A stretch of 10,482 bases of DNA from Bifidobacteriaceae bacterium (GTDB lineage: Bacteria > Actinomycetota > Actinomycetes > Actinomycetales > WQXJ01). Shown here one piece after another: positions 1-8,793 of the stretch (position 1 is its first letter; each line of letters begins with the position of its first letter). Position numbers and translations under genes: made by a program. The stretch covers positions 1-10,482 of the forward strand of contig JAIRNM010000062.1 in assembly GCA_031258055.1 (NCBI GenBank). The letters are read 5' to 3'. The notes under the pieces were generated by a model. That model saw only the letters and a list, made by a program, of their open reading frames with translations. It made no database searches and was not told the DNA's origin.

Positions 1-974
<974 letters not shown>

Positions 975-3900
975 TCAGATGTCGTCAATGGTCGATGACG
1001 CGTCCGGCCGCCGGGCCAAGTCAATGCCCAGTTCCTCCGCCGCCCGGTAAACCTCGTCATCCGAATCGCGCATCTCAATGGTGGTGCCGTCGGCGGACAT
1101 CACGTCCACGTTCAAGCAAAGCGACTTCATCTCTTGCATCAACACCCTGAACGACTCCGGAATGCCCGGCTCGTGGACGTTTTCGCCCTTGACGATCGCT
1201 TCGTAGACTTTGACCCGGCCCACCACGTCATCAGACTTGATGGTCAGCAGCTCCTGGAGGGCGTAGGCGGCGCCATAAGCCTCCAGTGCCCAAACCTCCA
1301 TCTCGCCGAAACGCTGGCCGCCGAACTGGGCTTTGCCGCCCAACGGCTGCTGCGTGATCATTGAGTACGGGCCGGTCGAGCGGGCGTGGATCTTGTCGTC
1401 CACCAAGTGGTGCAGCTTCAAGATGTACATCTCGCCTACCGCCACCGGCTCCGGGAACGGCTCGCCGGAACGGCCGTCGAAGAGCGTCGCCTTGCCGTCC
1501 TGGCCCACAAGGCGCTGGCCATCGCGGTTCAGGGTGGTGCAGCCCAGCAAGCCGGTCAACTCGTCTTCCCGCACGCCATCAAAGACCGGTGTGGCGATCG
1601 GTTGGCCCGGTTGGCCTTGGCTCATCTTGTCGGAGAAGCGGCGCGCCCATTCGGCCGAAGCCTCGTCGATCTTCCAGCCCTGCGAGGCGATCCAACCCAT
1701 GTGCAACTCCAGCACCTGGCCCACATTCATGCGGCCGGGCACACCAAGCGGGTTCAAGATCACGTCGACCGGACTGCCGTCCGCCAGGAACGGCATGTCC
1801 TCAACCGGCAGGATCTTTGAGATCACACCCTTGTTGCCGTGACGTCCCGCCAGCTTGTCGCCGTCTGTGATCTTGCGGCGTTGGGCAATATGAACCCGCA
1901 CAACTTGGTTGACGCCGGGCGCCAACTCATCGCCGTCTTCGCGGGAGAACTCCTTCACCCCGATCACCGTGCCAGATTCACCGTGGGGAACCTTCAAGGA
2001 GGTGTCGCGGACCTCGCGCGCCTTCTCCCCGAAGATGGCGCGCAGTAGGCGTTCTTCCGGCGTCAACTCAGTTTCACCCTTCGGCGTCACCTTGCCCACC
2101 AGCACATCGCCGGCCTGGACTTCCGCCCCGATCCGGATAATGCCGCGCTCATCCAGGTCCGACAGCGATTCTTCCGAGGCGTTGGGAATGTCGCGGGTGA
2201 TCTCCTCCGGGCCTAGTTTGGTGTCGCGGGCGTCAACCTCATGTTCCTCAATGTGGATCGAGGACAGGACGTCATCTTGGACCAAACGCTTCGACAAGAT
2301 AATGGCGTCTTCGTAGTTGTGGCCCTCCCAGCTCATGAAAGCGACCCGCAGGTTGCGGCCCAGGGCCAGTTCTCCCCGGTCGGTGCTCGGACCGTCCGCT
2401 AAGACCTGGCCGGCCCGGACGTGCTCGCCCTCATCAACAATCACGCGCTGGTTGTAAGAAGTTCCCTGGTTGGAACGTTGGAACTTAGCGACCCGGTAGA
2501 CCCGCTCGGTGCCGTCGTCATTGGCAACGACCACCGAGTCGGCGGAGACTTCCTCCACCAGGCCGTCTTTCTCAGCCACAATCACGTCGCCGGCGTCAAT
2601 CGCGGCCCTCAACTCCATGCCGGTGCCAACCAACGGCGTCTCGGCCCTCAGCAACGGCACCGCCTGGCGCTGCATGTTGGCGCCCATCAGGGCGCGGTTG
2701 GCGTCATCGTGCTCCAAGAACGGGATCATTGCCGTGCCCACCGACACCATCTGGCGGGGCGAGACGTCCATATAGGAGATCTCGGACGGGTGGATGAATT
2801 CGACTTCGCCGCCCCGGGTGCGGGCCAGGACGCGATCCTCCGCGAAGGTCCCGTCGTCATTCAAAGGCGCGTTGGCTTGGGCTATCACGTAACGGTCTTC
2901 GTCATCGGCCGTCAAATAGTGGATGTTGTCCGTCACCCGGCTCTTCTTGACCACCCGGTAGGGCGTCTCAATGAAACCATAGGGATTGATGCGCCCGTAG
3001 GTGGCCAGCGAACCGATCAAACCAATGTTCGGGCCTTCAGGGGTCTCGATTGGGCACATCCGGCCGTAGTGGGAGGGGTGGACGTCGCGGACTTCCATAC
3101 CAGCCCGGTCGCGGCTCAGCCCGCCCGGCCCGAGCGCCGACAAGCGCCGCTTATGGGTCAAGGACGCCAGCGGGTTGTTCTGGTCGAGGAACTGCGAGAG
3201 CTGCGAAGTGCCGAAGAACTCCTTGATAGAAGCCACCACCGGCCTGATGTTGATCAGGGTCTGCGGCGTGATCGCCTCGACGTCTTGGGTGGTCATGCGC
3301 TCGCGCACGACCCGCTCCATTCGGCTAAGGCCAGTCCGAACCTGGTTCTGGATCAATTCGCCGACCGCCCGGATGCGGCGGTTGCCGAAGTGGTCAATGT
3401 CATCTGTTTCCACCCGGATTTCACCGGCCTGGGCCTTCATAGTCTTCAGCCCGGCGTGCAACGCCGCCAGATACTTGATTGTGGCGATTATGTCTTCGAC
3501 CCGCAGGGTGGCGGACTTGGTGTGCGCGGGCAGGCCAAGTTTCCGGTTGACCTTGTAGCGGCCGACTTTCGCCAAGTCGTAGCGCTTCGAGTTCAGGTAG
3601 AAGGTGTCCAGCAGGTTCCGGCCGGCTTCCGTTGTTGGCGGCTCACCGGGACGGATCTTGCGGTAGATATCGACTAGGGCTTCATCCTGGGTTTGGACAT
3701 GATCCCGTTCCAGGGTCTCAAGGACGGTTGGGTAGTCGCGGAACTGAGCCCTGATCTCCTGTTCGGTGACGCCCAGAGCCTTCAGGAAAACCGTCACTGA
3801 TTGTTTCCGCTTGCGGTCTATCCGCACGCCGACGGCGTCCCGCTTGTCGATCTCGAACTCCAGCCAAGCTCCGCGCGAGGGGATGATCTTGGCGGAGAAG

Positions 3901-4463
3901 ATGTCTTTGTCGGAGGACTTGTCCTGGCCCTTCTCGAAGTACACCCCCGGCGAACGCACTAGCTGCGAGACAACCACCCGCTCAGTGCCGTTGATGATGA
4001 AGGTGCCCCGCTCCGTCATCAGCGGGAAATCCCCCATGAAGACGGTCTGGGACTTGATCTCACCGGTGTTGTAGTTCTGGAACTCGGCCGTCACGAAGAG
4101 CGGCGCCGAGTAGGTGAAGTCCTTGTCCTTGCATTGCTCAGCCGTCCACTTGGGCGGCTCGAACCGGCTCTCCTTGAAGCCCAGAGCCATCGTCTCGTTG
4201 AAATCTTCGATCGGACTGATCTCCGTGAAGATTTCTTCCAGGCCCGCCACTTCTGGCACGCCACCGGTCCCGTCCGCCTGCGCGGCGGCCAGACGAGCAC
4301 GCCAGTGCTCGTTGCCGATCAGCCAGTCGAAGGAGTCCCGTTGGAGTCCTAAAAGGTCAGGCACTTCCAATGGTTCATGGATCTTCGCGAAGGAAATCCT
4401 TCCCGATCCCCTAAGGGGTGCGTTAGCGTCTACTGTTGAACGTGGGATGCGCGAGGCAGCCAA
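975..4463 (-). CDS. rpoB: DNA-directed RNA polymerase subunit beta
   Basis: Second catalytic subunit of RNA polymerase and the rifampicin target. Near-continuous similarity to actinobacterial RpoB is visible throughout: [16 protein letters not shown] at the N-terminus, [10 protein letters not shown], the lysine-rich [17 protein letters not shown] segment, and the C-terminal [17 protein letters not shown] clamp/switch region. The frame stays open to ATG 4526, but I place the start at TTG 4463-4461. It gives MAASRIPRS..., like Streptomyces MAASRN..., and 1162 residues, close to the family (about 1160-1170). It has a GGGAGG ribosome site 4-5 nt upstream. ATG 4526 lies only about 20 nt after the predicted transcription start and has no Shine-Dalgarno; ATG 4481 is a second alternative. 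The rifampicin region has the sensitive-type residues D427, H437 and S442, with Leu426 where E. coli has Met515. Stop TGA 977-975; rpoC follows after 96 nt. Confidence 0.97.
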   Translation of the reverse strand: MAASRIPRSTVDANAPLRGSGRISFAKIHEPLEVPDLLGLQRDSFDWLIGNEHWRARLAAAQADGTGGVPEVAGLEEIFTEISPIEDFNETMALGFKESRFEPPKWTAEQCKDKDFTYSAPLFVTAEFQNYNTGEIKSQTVFMGDFPLMTERGTFIINGTERVVVSQLVRSPGVYFEKGQDKSSDKDIFSAKIIPSRGAWLEFEIDKRDAVGVRIDRKRKQSVTVFLKALGVTEQEIRAQFRDYPTVLETLERDHVQTQDEALVDIYRKIRPGEPPTTEAGRNLLDTFYLNSKRYDLAKVGRYKVNRKLGLPAHTKSATLRVEDIIATIKYLAALHAGLKTMKAQAGEIRVETDDIDHFGNRRIRAVGELIQNQVRTGLSRMERVVRERMTTQDVEAITPQTLINIRPVVASIKEFFGTSQLSQFLDQNNPLASLTHKRRLSALGPGGLSRDRAGMEVRDVHPSHYGRMCPIETPEGPNIGLIGSLATYGRINPYGFIETPYRVVKKSRVTDNIHYLTADDEDRYVIAQANAPLNDDGTFAEDRVLARTRGGEVEFIHPSEISYMDVSPRQMVSVGTAMIPFLEHDDANRALMGANMQRQAVPLLRAETPLVGTGMELRAAIDAGDVIVAEKDGLVEEVSADSVVVANDDGTERVYRVAKFQRSNQGTSYNQRVIVDEGEHVRAGQVLADGPSTDRGELALGRNLRVAFMSWEGHNYEDAIILSKRLVQDDVLSSIHIEEHEVDARDTKLGPEEITRDIPNASEESLSDLDERGIIRIGAEVQAGDVLVGKVTPKGETELTPEERLLRAIFGEKAREVRDTSLKVPHGESGTVIGVKEFSREDGDELAPGVNQVVRVHIAQRRKITDGDKLAGRHGNKGVISKILPVEDMPFLADGSPVDVILNPLGVPGRMNVGQVLELHMGWIASQGWKIDEASAEWARRFSDKMSQGQPGQPIATPVFDGVREDELTGLLGCTTLNRDGQRLVGQDGKATLFDGRSGEPFPEPVAVGEMYILKLHHLVDDKIHARSTGPYSMITQQPLGGKAQFGGQRFGEMEVWALEAYGAAYALQELLTIKSDDVVGRVKVYEAIVKGENVHEPGIPESFRVLMQEMKSLCLNVDVMSADGTTIEMRDSDDEVYRAAEELGIDLARRPDASSTIDDI

Positions 4464-4545
4464 GGTCCCTCCCGGAGTCATAAAAGCACGCGGCGCAGCA
4501 CTTGAGCTCAAACATTGAGTGGGCATGAGGCACAGAACGGCGCAA
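4464..4545 (-). promoter_or_regulatory. rpoB 5' leader with ribosome site and repeated CTCAA/TTGAG elements
   Basis: This is the predicted untranslated leader if rpoB starts at TTG 4463. Its last bases carry GGGAGG (4473-4468) four nt before the TTG. In the middle, on the minus strand, CTCAA (4519-4515), TGT, TTGAG (4511-4507) and CTCAA (4506-4502) occur in a row. The central TTGAG can therefore pair with either flanking CTCAA, and TTGAGCTCAA is a perfect 10-bp palindrome. Whether this has a role is unknown. Confidence 0.4.
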
Positions 4546-4551
4546 CGAGCT

Positions 4552-4580
4552 AGCCTACACCCCTGTTCAAGGGTTGTCCA
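4552..4580 (-). promoter_or_regulatory. Predicted sigma-70-type promoter of rpoBC
   Basis: Reading on the minus strand, a -35 box TGGACA (4580-4575) is separated by exactly 17 nt from a -10 box TAGGCT (4557-4552). These match the actinobacterial housekeeping consensus (TTGACA / TAnnnT type). The expected start point is around 4545, giving a leader of about 80 nt to the TTG start of rpoB. An imperfect inverted repeat CCCT-TGAAC-AGGG (4573-4561) sits inside the spacer and could bind a regulator, but a repeat this short may be chance. No rplJL genes are upstream, so rpoB needs its own promoter here, which fits. Confidence 0.65.
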
Positions 4581-4647
4581 GTTCCATTCTGTTTTTTCGG
4601 TCAGCGAACACCGACCAGGCCTCCGCTATCCTCGCAGCCCCAACGTC

Positions 4648-4669
4648 ATCCTGCGCGTCGCCGCAGGAT
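4648..4669 (-). terminator. Second GC-rich hairpin after pilC (candidate terminator without U-tract)
   Basis: This is a perfect 8-bp inverted repeat, ATCCTGCG / CGCAGGAT, around a 6-nt loop, 72 nt beyond the pilC stop and upstream of the rpoB promoter. No T-run follows, so it is not a classical intrinsic terminator. Hairpins without U-tracts are common at operon ends in actinobacteria. The symmetry would work on either strand. Confidence 0.45.
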
Positions 4670-4683
4670 CTGTGGCCGATGCC

Positions 4684-4713
4684 GTCCAGCCCAGCCCCGC
4701 CTGGGCTATGGAC
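4684..4713 (-). terminator. First GC-rich hairpin after pilC (candidate terminator without U-tract)
   Basis: On the minus strand, AGCCCAG (4707-4701) pairs perfectly with CTGGGCT (4694-4688) around a GCGGGG loop. An outer GTCC (4713-4710) pairs with GGAC (4687-4684) across a 2-nt bulge, giving about 11 base pairs in total. It begins 27 nt after the pilC stop, a natural place for the end of the pilus transcript. No T-run follows. With the hairpin at 4648-4669 it forms a tandem pair that would insulate the pilus operon from rpoBC. Confidence 0.5.
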
Positions 4714-4740
4714 GCCATTTGTGGAAGGGCCTGCCCCCGG

Positions 4741-5964
4741 TCACTCAAGGGTGGCACCGGTGGATAGTTGGAAGATTGGAAGGTACAGGGAAATCAGGAT
4801 AGACCCGACAATAGCGCCGACGAAGGCGATCAGCACGGGTTCGATGATCGATGTGATCGCGGCCGTGGCGGCAGTCACTTCGTCGTCGTAGAACTCCGCA
4901 ACTTTGTCGAGCATCTGGTCTAGAGCGCCGGCTTCCTCGCCCACCGAGACCATGTGAGAAATCATCGGTCCGAAGATCGGCTCGGCGGAGATCGCCTTGC
5001 CGAGCGAAGAGCCGGTCATTACCTGAACTTTCACTCGTTCGACAGCCTCAGTCACGACTACGTTGCCGGCGGTTTCGCCAACTATCTCCAAGGTCTGGAC
5101 AATAGGCACACCAACAGCGCTCATAGTCGCGATCGACCGTGACAACCGAGCCAAAGCGACCTTCAGCATCAGACCGCCAACAATCGGCATTTTCAGCTTC
5201 AGGGGGTCGACTTTCTGCCGCACAGCACGGTCATTCTTATGCCGGTTCCACCACCAGCCACCAGCGATGAGTGCGACCAGGATCGGAACACCGGCAATTC
5301 TCAGGAAGGCCGACAGTTTGACCAAGATCAACGTTGGAAGCGGCAGGTCTTTGCCAGCCGTGTCAAAGATGCCTTGGAATACCGGAACGATGAACAAGAG
5401 CATGATCACGACGATGACGCCCGCGAAGCACAACACCACGATTGGATACACCATGGCCGAGGTAACAGCCCGCCGCAGCCGGAGTTCCGCTTCCATCTGT
5501 TCCGCTACTGACACCAAGACGGTGTCGAGGAAGCCCCCGGCCTCGCCCGCTTTAATCATGGCAATGGTCACCGGCGAGAAAATCCGCGGGTGTTTGGACA
5601 TAGCCTCGCCCAGGGAAGAGCCCGTCTCAACGTCTCCCGCGACTTCGCGGAGCACCGCTGTCAAACCGGGCGAGGCGGCTTGTTCAATGATGGCGTTCAG
5701 CGAGTTGAATAACGACAGTCCCGCGTTCACCATCGTGGCGAGCTGCCGAATGGCTACGGCCACGTCCTTAGTTTTAGCCCGGCCGGAGCCAAGGTTGATC
5801 TCCATGTTGAGGCCGGTCTTCGAGACCTCACTGATAGCCAACGGGGTCAGGCCGTTCTCACGCAGGTGGCGGGCTACAGTCTGTTGGTCTGGCCCGTCAA
5901 TTTGGCCGTTGCGCGTGGCGCCGTTGGCGAGGACCGTGTATTCCCAGGTCTTGGTGGCAGCCAT
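4741..5964 (-). CDS. pilC: Type IV pilus / type II secretion inner-membrane platform protein PilC (GspF family)
   Basis: PilC is the polytopic membrane platform on which the PilB and PilT ATPases act to add or remove pilin subunits. The 407-residue protein has the usual family length and layout: an N-terminal cytoplasmic start (WEYTVLANGATRNGQIDG), a first GspF domain at about residues 69-192, and a second at about 270-395. Each domain contains the conserved glycine-rich GE-x-G segment (GEAGG at 139-143; GEEAG in the second). Membrane segments are visible at about 171-196 (MVYPIVVLCFAGVIVVIMLL), about 220-238, and near the C-terminus (EPVLIAFVGAIVGSILISLY). The ATG lies 6 nt after the pilT stop, with GGAAGGA in the end of pilT as a plausible ribosome site. 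It is the last gene of the pilus unit. A GspF role in secretion cannot be fully excluded, but the adjacent PilT favours a pilus. Confidence 0.95.
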   Translation of the reverse strand: MAATKTWEYTVLANGATRNGQIDGPDQQTVARHLRENGLTPLAISEVSKTGLNMEINLGSGRAKTKDVAVAIRQLATMVNAGLSLFNSLNAIIEQAASPGLTAVLREVAGDVETGSSLGEAMSKHPRIFSPVTIAMIKAGEAGGFLDTVLVSVAEQMEAELRLRRAVTSAMVYPIVVLCFAGVIVVIMLLFIVPVFQGIFDTAGKDLPLPTLILVKLSAFLRIAGVPILVALIAGGWWWNRHKNDRAVRQKVDPLKLKMPIVGGLMLKVALARLSRSIATMSAVGVPIVQTLEIVGETAGNVVVTEAVERVKVQVMTGSSLGKAISAEPIFGPMISHMVSVGEEAGALDQMLDKVAEFYDDEVTAATAAITSIIEPVLIAFVGAIVGSILISLYLPIFQLSTGATLE

Positions 5965-5970
5965 AGCTGG

Positions 5971-7116
5971 TCACATCCTTCCGAAGGGACTATTCAAACC
6001 GGAGGCGCCCTGTTGGACGCGCGTTGTCCGGCCCAGCATCCGGGCGAACTCCTCCGGCTGGCGGGCCGTCTCTAGGCCCTCCTCAAAAGTGATTTCGCCC
6101 TGGCGGACCAGGTCCGCCAACGACTGGTCAAGGGTATGCATACCCTCGTCTTTGCCCGAATGCAGGGCCGAATAGATCTGGTGCAGTTTGTTCTCACGGA
6201 TCATGGCCCTAATCGCCGGGGTGGCGCGCATCAATTCCGTGGCCACCACCCGGCCTTTGCCGTCCGCCCGGCGGCAGAGAGTCTGCGAGAGAACGCCTTG
6301 CAGGGTGATGGATAGCTGCGAACGGATCTGGTCTTGTTGGGCGGAGTCGAATTGGTCCACCATGCGGTTGATTGATTCAGCCACGCCTTGGGTGTGTAGG
6401 GTGGCGAACACTAGGTGGCCGGTTTCTGCCGCCCTGAGGGCAATCTCCATGGTTTCGCGGTCACGCATCTCGCCCACCAGAATTATGTCTGGGTCTTGGC
6501 GCAGAGCGTGCCGCAGCGCTTCCGAAAAAGACAACGTGTCAACGCCGACTTCGCGCTGGGCCACCAAGCAACGGTTCGACGTGTGTTGGAACTCGATGGG
6601 GTCCTCGATCGTCAAGATGTGCCCCGAACGCGTGCGGTTGGCTATGTCAATAATCGAGGCGAGGGTGGTGGACTTACCGGAACCAGTTGGGCCACACACC
6701 AGAATCAAACCGCGCGGCAAGCCAGCAAAAGTCTTCACCGGCCCTGGGATACGCAGCGATTCGAGCGGCAGAATTTGGTCTGGAATCACCCGGAAGGCGG
6801 CCGCTATAGAACCCCGATCCCAGAAGAGGTTACAGCGGAACATCCGACCAGAGGGGACCTGGTAGGAGTAGTCCAGTTCCAGTTCGCGGTCGAACCGTTC
6901 CTGTTGGTTGCGGGTTATCATCGCCATTAGCTGCTCGTAGAGGGTATCCTCACCCGGCGCGGCGTAGCCGGGCAGGGGAGTGAGCTGACCCGATTGGCGG
7001 ATGACTGGCGGCAGTAGCGCCGTCAGATGCAGGTCGGAGGCTCCGAGAGCCGCCGCCTCTTCCAGCGCCTGCGTCAAGTCAAGGCCGCTTTCCGTCTCAT
7101 ACACGTCTGTCGTCAT
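5971..7116 (-). CDS. pilT: Type IV pilus retraction ATPase PilT
   Basis: PilT is a hexameric cytoplasmic ATPase that powers pilus retraction, and hence twitching motility or DNA uptake. The 381-residue protein starts with the PilT-like segment ASDLHLT (residues 26-32). It then has Walker A GPTGSGKST (142-150, K148), an Asp box TIEDPIE (169-175), Walker B DIILVGEMRD (210-219) and a His box TGHLVFATLHT (232-242). The segment AIRAMIRE (301-308) matches the AIRNLIRE motif that is diagnostic for PilT and needed for retraction, so this is not a second PilB. The tail of about 20 residues after the conserved core (ending SGLNSPFGRM) is low in recognisable motifs. The ATG is 3 nt downstream of the pilB stop and pilC follows after 6 nt. 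Retraction in this organism would depend on this gene unless a second pilT exists elsewhere. Confidence 0.95.
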   Translation of the reverse strand: MTTDVYETESGLDLTQALEEAAALGASDLHLTALLPPVIRQSGQLTPLPGYAAPGEDTLYEQLMAMITRNQQERFDRELELDYSYQVPSGRMFRCNLFWDRGSIAAAFRVIPDQILPLESLRIPGPVKTFAGLPRGLILVCGPTGSGKSTTLASIIDIANRTRSGHILTIEDPIEFQHTSNRCLVAQREVGVDTLSFSEALRHALRQDPDIILVGEMRDRETMEIALRAAETGHLVFATLHTQGVAESINRMVDQFDSAQQDQIRSQLSITLQGVLSQTLCRRADGKGRVVATELMRATPAIRAMIRENKLHQIYSALHSGKDEGMHTLDQSLADLVRQGEITFEEGLETARQPEEFARMLGRTTRVQQGASGLNSPFGRM

Positions 7117-7119
7117 AAC

Positions 7120-8793
7120 CTATGCCACCACTCTCAGTAGTTCTTCAACCGATGTCAGGCCTTGCGCCACTTTTCCCCAACCGTCTTGGCGAAGTGAGAC
7201 CATGCCCTGTTCGCGCGCGAGGTCGTTGAGTTCGCGTGTCGACTTGCGCAGAGCGGTCAGGTGTTCAAGCTCTTTGCTGACAGTCATCACCTCATGTACC
7301 GCCATCCGGCCTCTGAAACCGGTGCTGGCGCAGGCCGAGCAGCCGATCGGCCTGAAAAGCTTGGTCGGTGGCGGCTCCCGGAAGATCCAGTCCGTTCGCA
7401 TCATCTCCTTTTCCGCGTCGGTCGGGGCGTAGGCTTCACGGCAGCGTTCGCACAGCCGCCGGGCCAGGCGCTGCGCCACCACACAATCAAGGGCCGAGGC
7501 AACCAAGAACGGTTCGATTCCCATTTCGGTCAGCCTGGTAACGGCTGAAGGCGCATCGTTGGTGTGCAACGTGGATAACACCAAGTGGCCGGTCAGGGCC
7601 GCCTCAACCGCTATCTTGGCGGTTTCGCCGTCTCGGATCTCGCCCACCAGCACCACGTCTGGGTCGGCCCGAAGGATTGAGCGGAGCGCCGCCGCGAAGG
7701 TCAGGCCTGCCTTAGGGTTGACCTGAATCTGGTTGATACCAGCCATCCGGTATTCGACCGGATCCTCAATCGTGATGACGTTGACTTCTGGCCGCGCTAT
7801 CTCTTTCAGCGTCGCGTACAGCGTGGTCGATTTCCCGGAACCGGTCGGCCCAGTCGCCAGGATCATCCCGTAGGGCTTGGTGTAGGAGAGTTTGAACCGG
7901 TTGAACGAGTCGTCGGAAAAGGAAAGTTTGCGCAAATCAACCTCGACCGCCGAGGTGTTCAGAATACGCATGACCACCTTTTCGCCCCAAACAGTTGGCA
8001 AAGTGGCAACGCGCAGGTCAACCTTGGTACCGTCAACCGTGATAGAGATCCGGCCGTCCTGCGGCTTGCGGCGCTCGGCTATGTCGATGTCCGCCATGAT
8101 CTTGATCCTGGAGATAACCTGCGACTGGATCGACTTGGGGGCGCTCTGCATCTCGTGGAGAACACCGTCGATCCGGTAACGGACCCTCAGATCATGTTCT
8201 TCTGGCTCAAGGTGAATGTCGGAGGCATTATCGTGAATGGCCTGCGAGATCAGTAGATGCGCCCACCGGACAACAGGTGAATCCTCCGTCACCGAGTCGA
8301 CTACCTCGGCCTCCGCATCCTGCTCACGCGCGGACGAATCGATCGCCTGGCCAATTGAGTCGATTTCCGAATCTGACCTGACCCAGCGCTTGAGCGCCCG
8401 TTCCAGGGCACTGCGTTCAGCCACCACCGGCACGACAGCGGACCCCAAATACGACCGGACGTCGTCCAGGGCCATAATGTTGCCTGGTTCGGCCATAGCC
8501 AGAAGCACCGTGTCGCCTTCGCGCGCCACCGGCAGCAGAAGATTACGGCGGCAAATCGCGCCCGGGACAGAGCCCGCGGCGGCGGGATCGACCGGGTAGA
8601 CGTCAAGATCAATGAAACGCAGACCGGCTGCCTCGGCCAGAATTGGGATAAGGTCCTCTTCCCGCATGGCTCCGGTCGAGACGAGCGCCTGGCCAAGGGT
8701 TATCCCATTGAGAGTCTGCTGTTTGGCCGCCTGTTGAAGCTGAGCTGTCGACACCAGCCCCCGCGAAAGCAAGGTTTCTTCTAAAGCGCTCAT
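7120..8793 (-). CDS. pilB: Type IV pilus assembly (extension) ATPase PilB, GspE family
   Basis: PilB is the cytoplasmic hexameric ATPase that drives pilus extension through PilC. The 557-residue protein has an N-terminal MshEN/GspE-N-type domain (about 1-140), an acidic linker (about 140-165), and the ATPase core from about 170. The core shows Walker A GPTGSGKST (315-323, K321), an Asp box TIEDPVEY, Walker B PDVVLVGEIRD and a His box TGHLVLSTLHTND. The zinc-binding tetracysteine C448-x2-C451 ... C485-x2-C488 marks it as PilB/GspE rather than PilT. The two N-terminal c-di-GMP-type repeats are visible (residues 3-26 and 32-55) but lack the leading arginine. The start overlaps the stop of the upstream PAS gene by ATGA, implying translational coupling. 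GspE of a type II secretion system is the alternative; the neighbouring pilT argues for a pilus. Confidence 0.95.
   Translation of the reverse strand: MSALEETLLSRGLVSTAQLQQAAKQQTLNGITLGQALVSTGAMREEDLIPILAEAAGLRFIDLDVYPVDPAAAGSVPGAICRRNLLLPVAREGDTVLLAMAEPGNIMALDDVRSYLGSAVVPVVAERSALERALKRWVRSDSEIDSIGQAIDSSAREQDAEAEVVDSVTEDSPVVRWAHLLISQAIHDNASDIHLEPEEHDLRVRYRIDGVLHEMQSAPKSIQSQVISRIKIMADIDIAERRKPQDGRISITVDGTKVDLRVATLPTVWGEKVVMRILNTSAVEVDLRKLSFSDDSFNRFKLSYTKPYGMILATGPTGSGKSTTLYATLKEIARPEVNVITIEDPVEYRMAGINQIQVNPKAGLTFAAALRSILRADPDVVLVGEIRDGETAKIAVEAALTGHLVLSTLHTNDAPSAVTRLTEMGIEPFLVASALDCVVAQRLARRLCERCREAYAPTDAEKEMMRTDWIFREPPPTKLFRPIGCSACASTGFRGRMAVHEVMTVSKELEHLTALRKSTRELNDLAREQGMVSLRQDGWGKVAQGLTSVEELLRVVA

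Larger units (their letters stand above)
4464..4740 (-). other. Intergenic region between the pilus operon and rpoBC
   Basis: This is the only sizeable non-coding stretch (277 nt). In the direction of transcription it holds two GC-rich hairpins after pilC, the rpoB promoter, and a structured leader ending in the rpoB ribosome site. I see no tRNA, no small gene with a credible ribosome site, and no insertion-sequence end. A third weak stem (GGTCGG / CTGACC, 4618-4601) lies just upstream of an A6 run and the promoter; it has no obvious function. Confidence 0.7.

Noticed and set aside
2421..3677. Long plus-strand open frame of 418 codons
   Set aside because: It lies fully antisense to highly conserved rpoB; its translation has no recognisable domain and no ribosome site. 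It is a by-product of GC-rich codon use.
4552..4569. TTGAAC (4569-4564) as -35 box for TAGGCT
   Set aside because: The spacing is only 7 nt. TGGACA at 4580-4575 gives the proper 17-nt spacing.
4592..4618. Stem GGTCGG/CTGACC next to a run of six A/T as a rho-independent terminator
   Set aside because: On the minus strand the hairpin is followed by A6 rather than T6, and on the plus strand the T-run precedes the stem. The orientation is wrong for either strand.
4519..4891. Plus-strand short open frames in the rpoB upstream region
   Set aside because: They run antisense through the rpoB promoter, the hairpins and the end of pilC, with no ribosome site and no recognisable protein.
5063..6175. 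Long plus-strand open frame of 370 codons spanning the pilC/pilT junction
   Set aside because: It is antisense to pilC and the end of pilT, both with clear family motifs. Its own translation is Arg/Ser/Pro-rich and of low complexity, typical of a shadow frame.
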